Positions 54,901 through 63,259 of a stretch of 64,000 bases of DNA are shown here, piece after piece. Below the pieces are notes generated by a model. The model worked only from the letters and a program-made list of their open reading frames with translations. It was not told the DNA's origin and did no database searches. Within the stretch, counting starts at the first letter, position 1. Every line of letters begins with the position of its first letter. This DNA is from CAVQSS01 sp963746605 (GTDB lineage Bacteria > Desulfobacterota > RBG-13-43-22), in assembly GCA_963746605.1 (NCBI GenBank), contig CAVVCH010000050.1:1-64000 (forward strand). The letters are read 5' to 3'. The position numbers and the translations under genes were made by a program.

Positions 54901-55036
54901 GAAAACCGCCAAGGCCGAAATCAACCCGGCCCTCTGCAAGGGTTGCGGCCTTTGTGTGGCCTCCTGCCGTTCCGGGGCAATCAATTTAAGAGGATTCGAC
55001 CAGGGTCAGATCTTTGCCATGATCGATGCCGCCTAA
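51989..55036 (+). CDS. hdrA: Selenocysteine-containing HdrA-like protein, two HdrA units fused
   Basis: 1015 residues if the in-frame TGA at 52187-52189 is read as selenocysteine (residue 67). The start (AGGAG upstream of ATG 51989) gives the FAD motif VGGGIAGMQAALDLANSG. TFPTNDCAM-U-IISPKLVEV follows, a site that has cysteine in ordinary HdrA proteins, where it serves an iron-sulfur cluster near the flavin. Ferredoxin motifs (CIACGLCAEKCPKKVEDAYN, CRACEKFCPTQ) follow. A second HdrA unit begins near residue 465 (VFVCDCGINIAGVV), with its own FAD loop VVGGGISGLTAALELADQ and a C-terminal two-cluster ferredoxin (CSRCGVCVAICPYS, CKGCGLCVASCRSG). HdrA carries out flavin-based electron bifurcation in the cytoplasm. 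A hairpin fitting a SECIS lies at 52205-52222. Confidence 0.92.
52205..52222 (+). promoter_or_regulatory. Candidate SECIS element of hdrA
   Basis: TTGGTC (52205-52210) pairs with GGCCGA (52217-52222, with G-U pairs), closing the 6-base loop GAGGTC. The loop GG is at +27/+28 counted from the U of UGA; in E. coli fdhF the essential loop G-U is at +23/+24. Loop content (GGU) and distance fit a bacterial SECIS. Confidence 0.65.
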
Positions 55037-55066
55037 AATTTGGACAAAAACACGTCCAAATTTTAG
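55033..55066 (+). promoter_or_regulatory. 13-bp perfect hairpin across the hdrA stop codon
   Basis: CTAAAATTTGGAC and GTCCAAATTTTAG are exactly complementary with an 8-base loop (AAAAACAC). The hdrA TAA is inside the left arm. AATAAAAAAATC-like sequence follows but there is no pure T run. It may be an mRNA processing or stability element, or a weak terminator that lowers expression of the downstream genes. Confidence 0.55.
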
Positions 55067-55114
55067 ATAAAAAAATCTAGTAACGCTTCGCGCCAAGCGC
55101 AAAAAGGATTTGTC

Positions 55115-55549
55115 ATGAGTGAACCGTTTGAACCCAAAATCATCGCTTTTTTCTGTAACTGGTGCACCTACGGAGGGGCCGACCTGGCCGGCGTCAGCCG
55201 GTTGCAATATCCCCCGAACATCCGCGTCATCCGGATCCCCTGTACGGGCCGTCTGGATCCCAAATTCATCCTGGGGGCTTTTCGCCACGGGGCGGACGGC
55301 GTCTGGGTTTCCGGCTGCCACCCGGGAGATTGTCATTTCATCGCCGGCAACTATTACGCCCGGAGGAAATTTGCCCTTTTTAAAGGCCTCCTGGAACATA
55401 TGGGTATCGAACCGGGACGTTTGCAATTTTCCTGGATATCATCGGCCGAGGCCACCAAGTTTCAACAGGTGGTTACGGAAGTTACCAACGATATCAAGAC
55501 CATGGGGCCGTCCCCCCACTTCAGAAAACATTTGGCTGAGGTAGCTTAA
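55115..55549 (+). CDS. flxD: MvhD/FlxD-like iron-sulfur subunit
   Basis: A 144-residue protein of the methyl-viologen-reducing hydrogenase delta family. FFCNWCTYGGADLAGVSRLQ and RIPCTGRLDPKFILGAFRHG are typical, and VSGCHPGDCHFIAGNYYARR supplies the remaining cysteines of the [2Fe-2S] site. In the related BamF protein of Geobacter one cysteine is selenocysteine; here all are cysteine. It links HdrA to the electron-input module. It is 78 bases after hdrA and its stop abuts the next start. Confidence 0.92.
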   Translation: MSEPFEPKIIAFFCNWCTYGGADLAGVSRLQYPPNIRVIRIPCTGRLDPKFILGAFRHGADGVWVSGCHPGDCHFIAGNYYARRKFALFKGLLEHMGIEPGRLQFSWISSAEATKFQQVVTEVTNDIKTMGPSPHFRKHLAEVA

Positions 55550-56500
55550 ATGATGAATTATACGGAAAAAATACAGGAAGCGGCCAAACGGCTCCTCGCA
55601 GAGGGGAAGGTGGAGGTCGTCATCGGTTATCGCCGCGGGACTGTCCCCATGATGAATGAACCGATTCAAATTCGCCGGGCCGAGCAGGCGGATCAGCTTT
55701 ACTGGGATTCCTTCTGCGGCGTCAATCTGGCCAATTATCTTCCCAAACGCACCGAACGGATCGCCGTCGTGGCCAAGGGCTGCGACAGCCGCAACATCGT
55801 CGTCCACCTTCAGGAAGGCCAGATCCAGCGGGATCAACTGGTCATCCTGGGCGCTCCCTGCCAGGGCATGCTGGACCGCCGGAAGGTTTGGGGCCGGCTT
55901 TCGGGGCGGGAACCCCTGGAAGTCCGAGAAGAAAAGGATCAGGTCCTGGTGGAAGGCCGCGGGTTTGAAGAGTGCTTCCCCCGGATGGAGTTGCTCCAGG
56001 ATAATTGCGCCATCTGTGTCCATCGGAATCCGGTTATCTACGATGAACTGGTGGGCGAGGCGGTCCCGGAGCAGACCGAGGTAGACCGGTACGAAGATAT
56101 CCGGGCCGTGGAGGCCATGACCCCGGAGGAGAAGTGGCAATACTTCGAGCGATTGATCGAACCCTGCATCCGCTGCTACGCCTGTCGAAACGCCTGTCCC
56201 CAATGTTACTGCCCCCTGTGCTTTGCGGATGAATCCAAACCGCAATGGGTAGGGAAGAGCCTGGATAAAACCGACCTGCGGACCTTTCATTTCATGCGAG
56301 CCTTTCACCTGGCCGGCCGCTGTACCGATTGCGGGGCCTGCGAACGGTCCTGCCCGGTAGGGATCAAGGTCCGGCAGTTTACCAAAAAACTGGAAAAGGA
56401 CGTCTGGGACCGGTATCAGTTCGAGGCCGGGGTCATCGTCGAGGGCCGCCCGCCCCTGGATGTGTTCCTGCCCGATGACCTCCAGGAATTTATCAAATAA
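55550..56500 (+). CDS. flxC: FlxC-like 4Fe-4S protein with F420-hydrogenase-beta-like N-terminus
   Basis: A 316-residue protein. The N-terminal half has RIAVVAKGCDSRNIVVHLQE and LVILGAPCQGMLDRR, reminiscent of the coenzyme F420 hydrogenase beta-subunit family. The C-terminal half carries a cysteine series CIRCYACRNACPQCYCPLC and a second cluster motif CTDCGACERSCPVGI. A lone CAIC lies between. It fits FlxC of the FlxABCD-HdrABC complex by position and cluster content. It starts at the base after the flxD stop, so it is translationally coupled. No membrane segment. Confidence 0.75.
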   Translation: MMNYTEKIQEAAKRLLAEGKVEVVIGYRRGTVPMMNEPIQIRRAEQADQLYWDSFCGVNLANYLPKRTERIAVVAKGCDSRNIVVHLQEGQIQRDQLVILGAPCQGMLDRRKVWGRLSGREPLEVREEKDQVLVEGRGFEECFPRMELLQDNCAICVHRNPVIYDELVGEAVPEQTEVDRYEDIRAVEAMTPEEKWQYFERLIEPCIRCYACRNACPQCYCPLCFADESKPQWVGKSLDKTDLRTFHFMRAFHLAGRCTDCGACERSCPVGIKVRQFTKKLEKDVWDRYQFEAGVIVEGRPPLDVFLPDDLQEFIK

Positions 56501-56526
56501 TACCATACGGACTAAGGACCTGACAC

Positions 56527-57573
56527 ATGACTACCAAGAGTCTTGCCAAGAAAGATTTTGCCGCCTGGTTGCGCCGTCTCCGTCAGCAGTTTCAATTGAT
56601 CGGACCGGTTCAGCAGGGGGATCAGTTTAACTTCATCGCCCTCGGGGAAGAGGAAGAGCCGGATTTTTCCTTTCAAAACGCGCGGCTCTCTCCGAAACAA
56701 TTGGTTCAGCCCCCGTCCGAACGGATGTTTCAGTTCAGTCTGGACCCCTCCGATCCGGAAGCCCATATATTGAAAGAATCCCCCTGGGATGAAACTCCCC
56801 GCCTTTTGCTGGGCGTCCGCCCCTGTGACGCTCAGGCACTAAAGCTGGTGGAGATAAACTTCATCAACCCCGAGTACCAGGATCCCTGGTGGCAGCATGG
56901 ACGTGATACCCTCACTCTGGTAGGTTTGGGTTGCAACCAGCCCTGTTCCACCTGCTTTTGCACCTCGGTAGGCGGCGGCCCTTTCAACCCGGTCGGATTG
57001 GACGTCCTGCTGACCGATTTAGGGGAAACCTACCTGGTCCAGGCGATTACCGAAAAAGGGGAAGCCCTGCTTAAAGAGGCCGGCGAAGCCACCACCCCAT
57101 CCGACGATCAACAGCGGCAGGCGGAATCCATTCGGAAGGAAGCGGAAGCCGCCCTGCCCATACAAGTGGCTACCGATCGGCTTAAGGATCAACCCCTCTT
57201 GCCCCTTTTCAACGCCCCTTTTTGGGATGAGGTTCAGTTTTCCTGCATTAATTGCGGAACCTGCACCTACCTCTGCCCCACCTGTTGGTGTTTCGACATT
57301 CAGGACGAAGTGGAAGGGACCCAAGGAATTCGAATGCGCAATTGGGATGCCTGTATGTATCCGCTGTTTACCCTGCACGGCTCCGGGCATAATCCCCGGG
57401 AGCAGAAACTGCAGCGGGTCCGGCAGCGGTTCATGCATAAATTGAAATATTTCGTGGATAAATATGGCAACGGAGTGGCCTGTGTCGGCTGCGGCCGCTG
57501 CGTTCAGTTCTGCCCGGTAAATATCGATATCCGGCGCGTCGGCAATCTTATGAACGCCTTTGAGGCGAAATAG
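56527..57573 (+). CDS. flxB: FlxB-like iron-sulfur protein (AsrA/HydB type)
   Basis: A 348-residue protein of the family that includes sulfite reductase AsrA and sulfhydrogenase beta. It contains LLGVRPCDAQALKLVEINFI and LGCNQPCSTCFCTSVGGGPF in the middle, then two ferredoxin motifs CINCGTCTYLCPTCWC and CVGCGRCVQFCPVNI near the C-terminus. The pair FlxB-FlxA is expected to carry electrons from NAD(P)H through FAD and clusters to HdrA. It is 26 bases after flxC and overlaps nothing. Confidence 0.85.
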   Translation: MTTKSLAKKDFAAWLRRLRQQFQLIGPVQQGDQFNFIALGEEEEPDFSFQNARLSPKQLVQPPSERMFQFSLDPSDPEAHILKESPWDETPRLLLGVRPCDAQALKLVEINFINPEYQDPWWQHGRDTLTLVGLGCNQPCSTCFCTSVGGGPFNPVGLDVLLTDLGETYLVQAITEKGEALLKEAGEATTPSDDQQRQAESIRKEAEAALPIQVATDRLKDQPLLPLFNAPFWDEVQFSCINCGTCTYLCPTCWCFDIQDEVEGTQGIRMRNWDACMYPLFTLHGSGHNPREQKLQRVRQRFMHKLKYFVDKYGNGVACVGCGRCVQFCPVNIDIRRVGNLMNAFEAK

Positions 57574-57586
57574 AGGGGGTGTCTTC

Positions 57587-58429
57587 GTGGTAAATCCCTA
57601 TAAACCCTATCCGGTCCGCATCGATCAGATCGTCACCGAGACCGAAGACCGGAACTTGAAAACGTTTAAATTCGTTTTCCTGGATCCGGAAGACGAACAG
57701 CGCTTTTCCTACCATTCGGGCCAGTTCGCCGAACTGTCCATAGCCGGGAGGGGAGAAATTCCCATCGGAATCGCCTCTTCCCCCACGGAACAGGGATTCA
57801 TTAAGTTCACGGTCAACAAAGTCGGGTTGGTGTCCTCCTTTCTCCATAATATGAAGGAAGGAGAAATTATGGGGGTCCGGGGACCCCTAGGCAATTGGTA
57901 TCCCCTGGAGGAAATGGAAGGGAAAAACATCGTCATCGTGGCCGGCGGTTTTGCCTTCACCACCTTGCGGTCCACCATCATCTATCTCTTGGAACCCGCT
58001 AATCGATCTCGTTTTAAGGACATTACGGTTGTTTACGGGGCCCGTTCACCGGGCATGCTCCTTTACAAGGACGAGTTGGCCGCCTGGGAAGCCCGGGACG
58101 ACATCAAAATGCACATTACCGTGGACGGTACCGACGACCCGGACTGGAAATACAACGTGGGTTTCGTCCCGGCCATCACCGAAAAGAAGGCCCCCGGCGC
58201 CAAAGACGCCTTTGCCCTGGTCTGCGGTCCGCCCATTATGATCAAGTTCACCCAGCCGGTGCTGGAAAAATTGGGCTTTCCCGCGGAACGGATCATCATG
58301 AGTCTGGAAAACCGGATGAAGTGCGGCATCGGTATGTGCGGCCGTTGCAGCGTAGGCCCGGAATTTGTCTGCAAGGACGGCCCGGTCTTTACCCTGGCCA
58401 AACTGAATACGCTGCCCAAAGAATATTAA
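57587..58429 (+). CDS. flxA: FlxA-like FAD/NAD(P)H-binding oxidoreductase (AsrB/HydG type)
   Basis: About 280 residues from GTG 57587 (VNPYKPYPVRIDQIVTETED), with a GAGGGGG stretch upstream. The ferredoxin-reductase fold shows the FAD part (FSYHSGQFAELSIAGRGEIP, IGIASSPTEQ), the NAD part (NIVIVAGGFAFTTLRSTIIY, FALVCGPPIMIKFTQPVLEK), and a C-terminal [2Fe-2S] knot, MKCGIGMCGRCSVGPEFVC. It is the likely NAD(P)H entry point of the Hdr-Flx complex. It starts 13 bases after flxB. Confidence 0.9.
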   Translation: MVNPYKPYPVRIDQIVTETEDRNLKTFKFVFLDPEDEQRFSYHSGQFAELSIAGRGEIPIGIASSPTEQGFIKFTVNKVGLVSSFLHNMKEGEIMGVRGPLGNWYPLEEMEGKNIVIVAGGFAFTTLRSTIIYLLEPANRSRFKDITVVYGARSPGMLLYKDELAAWEARDDIKMHITVDGTDDPDWKYNVGFVPAITEKKAPGAKDAFALVCGPPIMIKFTQPVLEKLGFPAERIIMSLENRMKCGIGMCGRCSVGPEFVCKDGPVFTLAKLNTLPKEY

Positions 58430-58499
58430 GTATTGTAATTCGCCAAACAAAGGGATATATTTTAACCGTTTATTATTTTTCCACGTAAGGAGTGTTGCT

Positions 58500-59810
58500 A
58501 TGGCTGAACCCCTCAAGGTAAACAAGAAGAACAGAAAACTGGCCGTGGATGCCAAGATGGCCGATCTCTGTTTCACCTGCGGCACCTGCGCCGGCGGTTG
58601 CCCGGTGACGGGGATAGACGGCTTCGATCCCCGCAAGGCCATCCGCATGGCCGCCCTGGGACTGGATGATGAGTTGATTGAATCCCGCTGGCCCTGGATC
58701 TGCACCCTCTGCGGCCGCTGCGAGAACCAGTGCCCCATGGGAATCAATTTGATGAAGACCTTCCGCAAGGCCCGTGGTCTTCGGGCTCGCGACAAGGTGC
58801 CGGGTCCCATCCACAAAGGGACCATGATGAACCTGCAACGGGGCAACAACCTGGGTATCCCCCGGGATGATTTCCTGGGTCTCCTGGCCGACCTGGGGCA
58901 GGAATTGGCGGCCGATGGGTGCCCGGGCTTCTACGTGCCGGTGGATAAAAAAGGCGCCAATATCATTACCACGGTCAACTCCAAAGAGCCCTTCGGCGAA
59001 CCGGACGACATGAAATTCTGGTGGAAGATTTTCTACGCCGCCAAGGAGGACTGGACCGTTTCCTCCACCAATTGGGAAGGGGTTAACTGGGGTCTTTTCT
59101 CCGGAGACGACCCGGCCTGGAAAGAACAAGTGGGACGCGTACTGGAAAATGCCAGGAGGTTGGAATGTAAAACCCTCCTCCTACCGGAGTGAGGCCACGC
59201 CTACTTTGCGACCCGTGTTGGTCTGCAAAACTGGTTCCCGGAAGCCTTCAAGGAATTTAAAATTATCAATGTGTTCGAGCTGATGATTGAGTATATTCAG
59301 AGCGGTCGGGTGACCATCGACAAATCCCGACACCCGCAATTGACCACGGCCCACGATCCCTGCAACTACACCCGAAAGAGCCAGATGGTCTTGGGCAAGA
59401 GCTATGGCCCGGAGATCCGCTGGATCACCCAGCAGTTGGTGGATAATTACGTGGATATGTATCCGGCGGATATGAACAATTATTGCTGCGGTGCCGGCGG
59501 CGGGGCCTGGGCCATGCCCTATGATAAGGAACGGATCTACTACGGCCGGGTCAAGGCCAAACAGATCCTCGAAACCGGGGCCGAACTGGTGGTGGCCCCC
59601 TGCCACAACTGCCGGGACCAGATCATGAAGGGCCTGACCAAGGAATACCAGTTGCCCATTGAGACCATGTATCTTTGGGAACTTCTGGCGGAATCCATCG
59701 TCATCGAACCCTGGAACGATGAGGAGATCGCCAAGGCCACCGCCCTACGCGACGCCCAGTTTGAACGGGACGGCGTGGTCCTGGAAGAGATGGAAGAGGA
59801 AGAAGAATAA
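58500..59810 (+). CDS. hdrD: Selenocysteine-containing HdrD-like (HdrC-HdrB fused) subunit
   Basis: 436 residues if the in-frame TGA at 59190-59192 is selenocysteine (residue 231). The N-terminal HdrC-like part has two cluster motifs, CFTCGTCAGGCPVTG and CTLCGRCENQCPMGI. The HdrB-like part continues across the TGA as CKTLLLPE-U-GHAYFATRVG, where homologues have PECGHA. The second CCG domain is complete: HDPCNYTRKSQMVLG, NNYCCGAGGGAWAMP and VVAPCHNCRDQIMKGL. This is the disulfide- or other two-electron-reducing site of Hdr complexes; the natural substrate is unknown. The acidic tail is EEMEEEEE. A hairpin fitting a SECIS follows the TGA. Last gene of the operon. Confidence 0.9.
59205..59229 (+). 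promoter_or_regulatory. Candidate SECIS element of hdrD
   Basis: TTTGC-GACC (59205-59213) pairs with GGTC-T-GCAAA (59220-59229), nine base pairs with one bulged U and the 6-base loop CGTGTT. The loop G-U is at +26/+27 from the U of UGA. Stem length, bulged U and loop G-U closely resemble known bacterial SECIS hairpins. Confidence 0.78.
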
Positions 59811-59834
59811 TTGGTTTCAACTTAATCATTCATC

Positions 59835-59865
59835 AAGGGTCTTGCCTCGGTAAGACCCTTTTTTT
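59835..59865 (+). terminator. Terminator of the hdr-flx operon
   Basis: AAGGGTCTT and AAGACCCTT form a 9-bp stem with a loop of about eight bases, followed by five more T. It lies 24 bases after the hdrD stop. Confidence 0.88.
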
Positions 59866-59879
59866 ATTTAGTTCGAAAG

Positions 59880-60108
59880 CAGAAACGTGGTACCACAAGA
59901 CATTCATTAATAATTAATTATTAACAATTGATTATTAATTATTAATATTAACACGTTAACCTGTTTCAACTTCTTTAGTGTCATCATTCGTGGCGGTCCC
60001 ACGGGGCAGAAGGTTTAGTACTAAAACAGATTTCAGCACCGTTTGATATTGTTAATAAGCTGTTGCCCCTCTTTTGGGGGGGAATTCCAAACAGAAAACA
60101 GGTTTACT
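59880..60108. other. AT-rich gap before ppiD-like gene
   Basis: It contains ATTAATAATTAATTATTAAC and AATTGATTATTAATTATTAA words similar to the AT-rich half of the 100-bp repeat at 19300. No gene. The promoter of the next gene is not obvious. Confidence 0.4.
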
Positions 60109-61701
60109 ATGCTCAGTTTAATGCGGAAACACGCTCAATCCTGGTTGATAAAAATCGCCCTGTTCATTGTGGCCCTCGTTTTTGTTTTTTGGGGGGTGGG
60201 CAGCTTCAAATCCGACCCGGCCGCCAAGGTGGCCACGGTAAACGGAAAAACCATTACTCAAAACGAATACCGGCAGGCCTATCAGCAATACCTTCAGATG
60301 CTGCAGGGCCAGGGGGGCGGACGTTTGGATGAAAAGACCCTTCAGGAAATGAAGGTCAAGAAGAAAGTCCTGGATCTGCTCATCCAAAAACAGATCATGG
60401 CCGATCTGGGAAAAAAAATGGGATTTTCCGTGGGTCCGGAAGAACTGGCCCGGAAGATCCAGCAAATCCCGGCCTTCCAGGAAAACGGCAAATTCAATCC
60501 GTCCCGCTACCGGCAACTCCTGCAGATGAACCGGATGAACCCGGAGGAATTCGAGGCCGAACAAGCTTCCGCCCTATTGGAGGAACGACTGCGCTCCTTT
60601 ATCGGGGATTTCGTGAAAATCGAACCTGAAGAGGTCCGCAATTTCTATAACTATCTTTCCGATGAAACAAATCTGAACCTGATCCGGTTTTCCCAGGCCG
60701 ATTTTGAAAAGAAAATCGCCTCCAATCCCGATCAAATCAAGGCCTTTTTTGCTAAAAACTCCAGCCGTTATCAAAACCCGGCCGAAGTCCGGGTCCGCTA
60801 CCTGGAGATCGATCCGCAGGGCTTCGAAGGCTCGGTAGAGGTCTCGGAAAAAGAGGTGCAGGGCTATTACCAGCAGAACCAAGCCAAATTTCAGGATCCC
60901 AAGAAAAACCAGCCCCTACCCTTGGAGCAGGTTGGAGAAAAAATCCGGCAAACCCTGAAACGGGATAAAGCCCAGGATATCGCCCGACAGAAGGCGGAAG
61001 ACCTGTATGATCAACTGCTATTGTCAGGGGACCTGAAAGCCTTTGGATCCAAGGTCAAGGCAGCGGTTCAAGAAACCGGCTGGCTGATCCAGGGAAAACC
61101 CGGCGCCGGTTTAGAGGGGGAGAAGGCTTTTTATGACCAGGCCTTTGCCCTAAAAAAAGGCGGAATCAGCTCCGTTCTGGATCTGGGGCCCCAGCGGGGC
61201 TATTTTATTCTTCAATCCGTCGATCGTAAAGAGACGCAACCCATGACCTTCGCCCAGGCCGCCCCTCGAGTGGAACAGGACTGGAAAGCCGAACAAGCCT
61301 CGCTCCTGGCTCAATCCGAGGCGGAAAAGTTCCTAAAGGAAGCCCGGCAGCGTAAGGACTGGACGACCCTGGCCCGAGAAAAAAATCTGACCGTCGAAGA
61401 AACCGGATTCTTCTCCCGATTCAAGAACCTCCCTGCCTGGGCCAATACCCCGGAAAATTTCCAGGCAGCCTCAAGCCTGAGTGCCGACCATCCCCTGCCG
61501 GATAAACCGTTGAAGGTCGGGGCTGACCAAGTGGTTATCGGATTCAAGGCCTATCGAGCGGCTTCTCCGGAAGAGTTCAATCAGCAGAAAGACCGTTTCA
61601 CCACGGTGCTGCGTCAGCAAAAGACCGGCCGGTTACTGGAGGAGTGGACCAAAGCCCTGCAGCGGCAAGCCAAGATCAAATTGTACCAGGAATTTGAATA
61701 G
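60109..61701 (+). CDS. PpiD-like periplasmic chaperone lacking the parvulin domain
   Basis: About 530 residues from ATG 60109 (MLSLMRKHAQSWLIKIALFI). One membrane anchor (ALFIVALVFVFWGVGSF) is followed by a SurA_N/PpiD chaperone domain: AAKVATVNGKTITQNEYRQA, VLDLLIQKQIMADLGKKMGF and GKFNPSRYRQLLQMNRMNPE. After YYQQNQAKFQDPKKNQ, where PpiD proteins continue into a parvulin isomerase domain (RARHIL type), the sequence goes straight to EQVGEKIRQTLKRDKAQDIA, so the isomerase domain is missing. It probably assists folding of exported proteins at the inner membrane. PpiD in E. coli is itself a poor isomerase. Confidence 0.82.
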   Translation: MLSLMRKHAQSWLIKIALFIVALVFVFWGVGSFKSDPAAKVATVNGKTITQNEYRQAYQQYLQMLQGQGGGRLDEKTLQEMKVKKKVLDLLIQKQIMADLGKKMGFSVGPEELARKIQQIPAFQENGKFNPSRYRQLLQMNRMNPEEFEAEQASALLEERLRSFIGDFVKIEPEEVRNFYNYLSDETNLNLIRFSQADFEKKIASNPDQIKAFFAKNSSRYQNPAEVRVRYLEIDPQGFEGSVEVSEKEVQGYYQQNQAKFQDPKKNQPLPLEQVGEKIRQTLKRDKAQDIARQKAEDLYDQLLLSGDLKAFGSKVKAAVQETGWLIQGKPGAGLEGEKAFYDQAFALKKGGISSVLDLGPQRGYFILQSVDRKETQPMTFAQAAPRVEQDWKAEQASLLAQSEAEKFLKEARQRKDWTTLAREKNLTVEETGFFSRFKNLPAWANTPENFQAASSLSADHPLPDKPLKVGADQVVIGFKAYRAASPEEFNQQKDRFTTVLRQQKTGRLLEEWTKALQRQAKIKLYQEFE

Positions 61702-61785
61702 GCCCCTCGGGTCAGGTCAATTCCCAGGGCTGACGCCGGCGACTGAAAGGCCCCAGTCTTCCTCCAAAAGCCGGGCTTCAAACCC

Positions 61786-63231
61786 ATGAGCCTGCTAAAG
61801 CAAGCCCGAAAAAATATCGCCCTGAAATTTGTCACGGAAGCGGTCATACGTCTCTTGGCCATGCTCTTTATCGTCATCTTGGCCCGCCGCTTGGGCGACC
61901 GCGATTATGGAAAATACTCTCTGGTTTTTTACTTCGCCGGATTGATCACTATCTTCTGCGATCTGGGGTTAAACACCCTGCTGGTCCGTGAGGTTTCCCG
62001 CCGTCCTGACCTGCTGCCGGCTTATGCCGGAAATATCCTCTCCCTTAAAGGTCTGCTCTCTCTGGGGGTCCTCCTACTGACCCTGGCGTTGCTGCCGGTC
62101 CTGGGCTATCCCTGGGAGATGGTCCTCTTGATTTTCCTGGGGGTGCTGAGCCTCATCGGCAATCATCTAGTGGAATTTCTGGCCGCCCTGACCAACAGCC
62201 TGGAAAAATTTGAATACGAGCTGGCCATCAAAAGTCTCAATAAAGGCCTGGTGGTTCTGATCGGGCTGTTCACTCTTTGGGCCGGGGCCGGTTTATGGGG
62301 CTTGATCATTATAATGGTCCTGGCGCAAGGGATCAGCCTGCTGTTAAACGGAGGCATCATCTGGAAACGGATCACCCCCCTCTCGCTGAAAAGGGACCTT
62401 TCTTTCTGGAAGCATCTCCTCCGCGTCACCTGGCCTATCGGGCTATCTTTTCTTTTTGTGACCGCCTATGTCCGTTTGGACATTATTCTCCTCTCGCTAT
62501 TGCGGTCCGGGACGGCCGAGATCGGCTGGTACTCGGTCCCGGTCAAGATCATCGAGGCCTTTTCCATCTTCCCCTATCTGATCATGTCCGGCCTTTTTCC
62601 CATTTTTTCCCAATTGGGAGACCGGGACCAGGCCCTGCTTAAGGAGGCCTATCAAAAGTCCTTAGGCTATCTGGTGATGGTAGCCATCCCTTTGGTGTTG
62701 ATCACCTTCCACCTGGCCGATCCCTGGCTGATGGTCGTTTTCGGGCCCCTTTTCCAGAATTCCATCCTTTCCTTAGAGATCATTATCTGGGTGGTCCCGT
62801 TCATTTTCGTCCATTACGCTCTGGTGCACATCCTTTTCTCCCTGAATCGAGAAAGATTGATCATTTTGGGCAGCGCCCTCGCGCTGATTTTCAACTTGGG
62901 GGGCAACCTCCTGCTTCTGCCCCGCTATGGGTACCTGGGGGCCAGTGCCCTGACCGTGGTCACCGAAGCGCTCCTGGTATCTTTTTATCTCTTTCACTTG
63001 CAGCGCTCTTTTCTGCGTCTCCCCCTGCTCAAAAAGACGGTCTCCTTGGCCCTCAGCGGCGGGGTGATGGCAATTGCTTTCTGGGCGTTTAAGGCCCTGC
63101 CGGCCGGCCTGTATTGTTTGATCGCTTTAGGCGGCTACGCGGCGGCGCTGATCCTGTTCCGTTTGCTGGTCGGGGAGGATTGGCAATTGGTCAAAAAGCT
63201 ATTCACTTATTCTACCGGGTATCCCCGGTAG
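61786..63231 (+). CDS. Polysaccharide flippase (Wzx / MATE-like)
   Basis: A 481-residue polytopic membrane protein with about 12-14 hydrophobic segments. The start has KNIALKFVTEAVIRLLAMLF and ARRLGDRDYGKYSLVFYFAG, typical of the polysaccharide biosynthesis (Polysacc_synt) family, with GYLGASALTVVTEALLVSFY near the end. It flips undecaprenyl-linked sugars across the inner membrane. The glycosyltransferase gene 29 bases downstream suggests the beginning of a surface-polysaccharide cluster that continues beyond the window. Confidence 0.85.
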   Translation: MSLLKQARKNIALKFVTEAVIRLLAMLFIVILARRLGDRDYGKYSLVFYFAGLITIFCDLGLNTLLVREVSRRPDLLPAYAGNILSLKGLLSLGVLLLTLALLPVLGYPWEMVLLIFLGVLSLIGNHLVEFLAALTNSLEKFEYELAIKSLNKGLVVLIGLFTLWAGAGLWGLIIIMVLAQGISLLLNGGIIWKRITPLSLKRDLSFWKHLLRVTWPIGLSFLFVTAYVRLDIILLSLLRSGTAEIGWYSVPVKIIEAFSIFPYLIMSGLFPIFSQLGDRDQALLKEAYQKSLGYLVMVAIPLVLITFHLADPWLMVVFGPLFQNSILSLEIIIWVVPFIFVHYALVHILFSLNRERLIILGSALALIFNLGGNLLLLPRYGYLGASALTVVTEALLVSFYLFHLQRSFLRLPLLKKTVSLALSGGVMAIAFWAFKALPAGLYCLIALGGYAAALILFRLLVGEDWQLVKKLFTYSTGYPR

Positions 63232-63259
63232 AAAGCGGTCGTTATCACCCGGGTTGGCC

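Noticed and set aside
55439..56506. Long open frame antisense to flxC (about 355 codons)
   Set aside because: Shadow of an iron-sulfur gene in an active operon; no family features.
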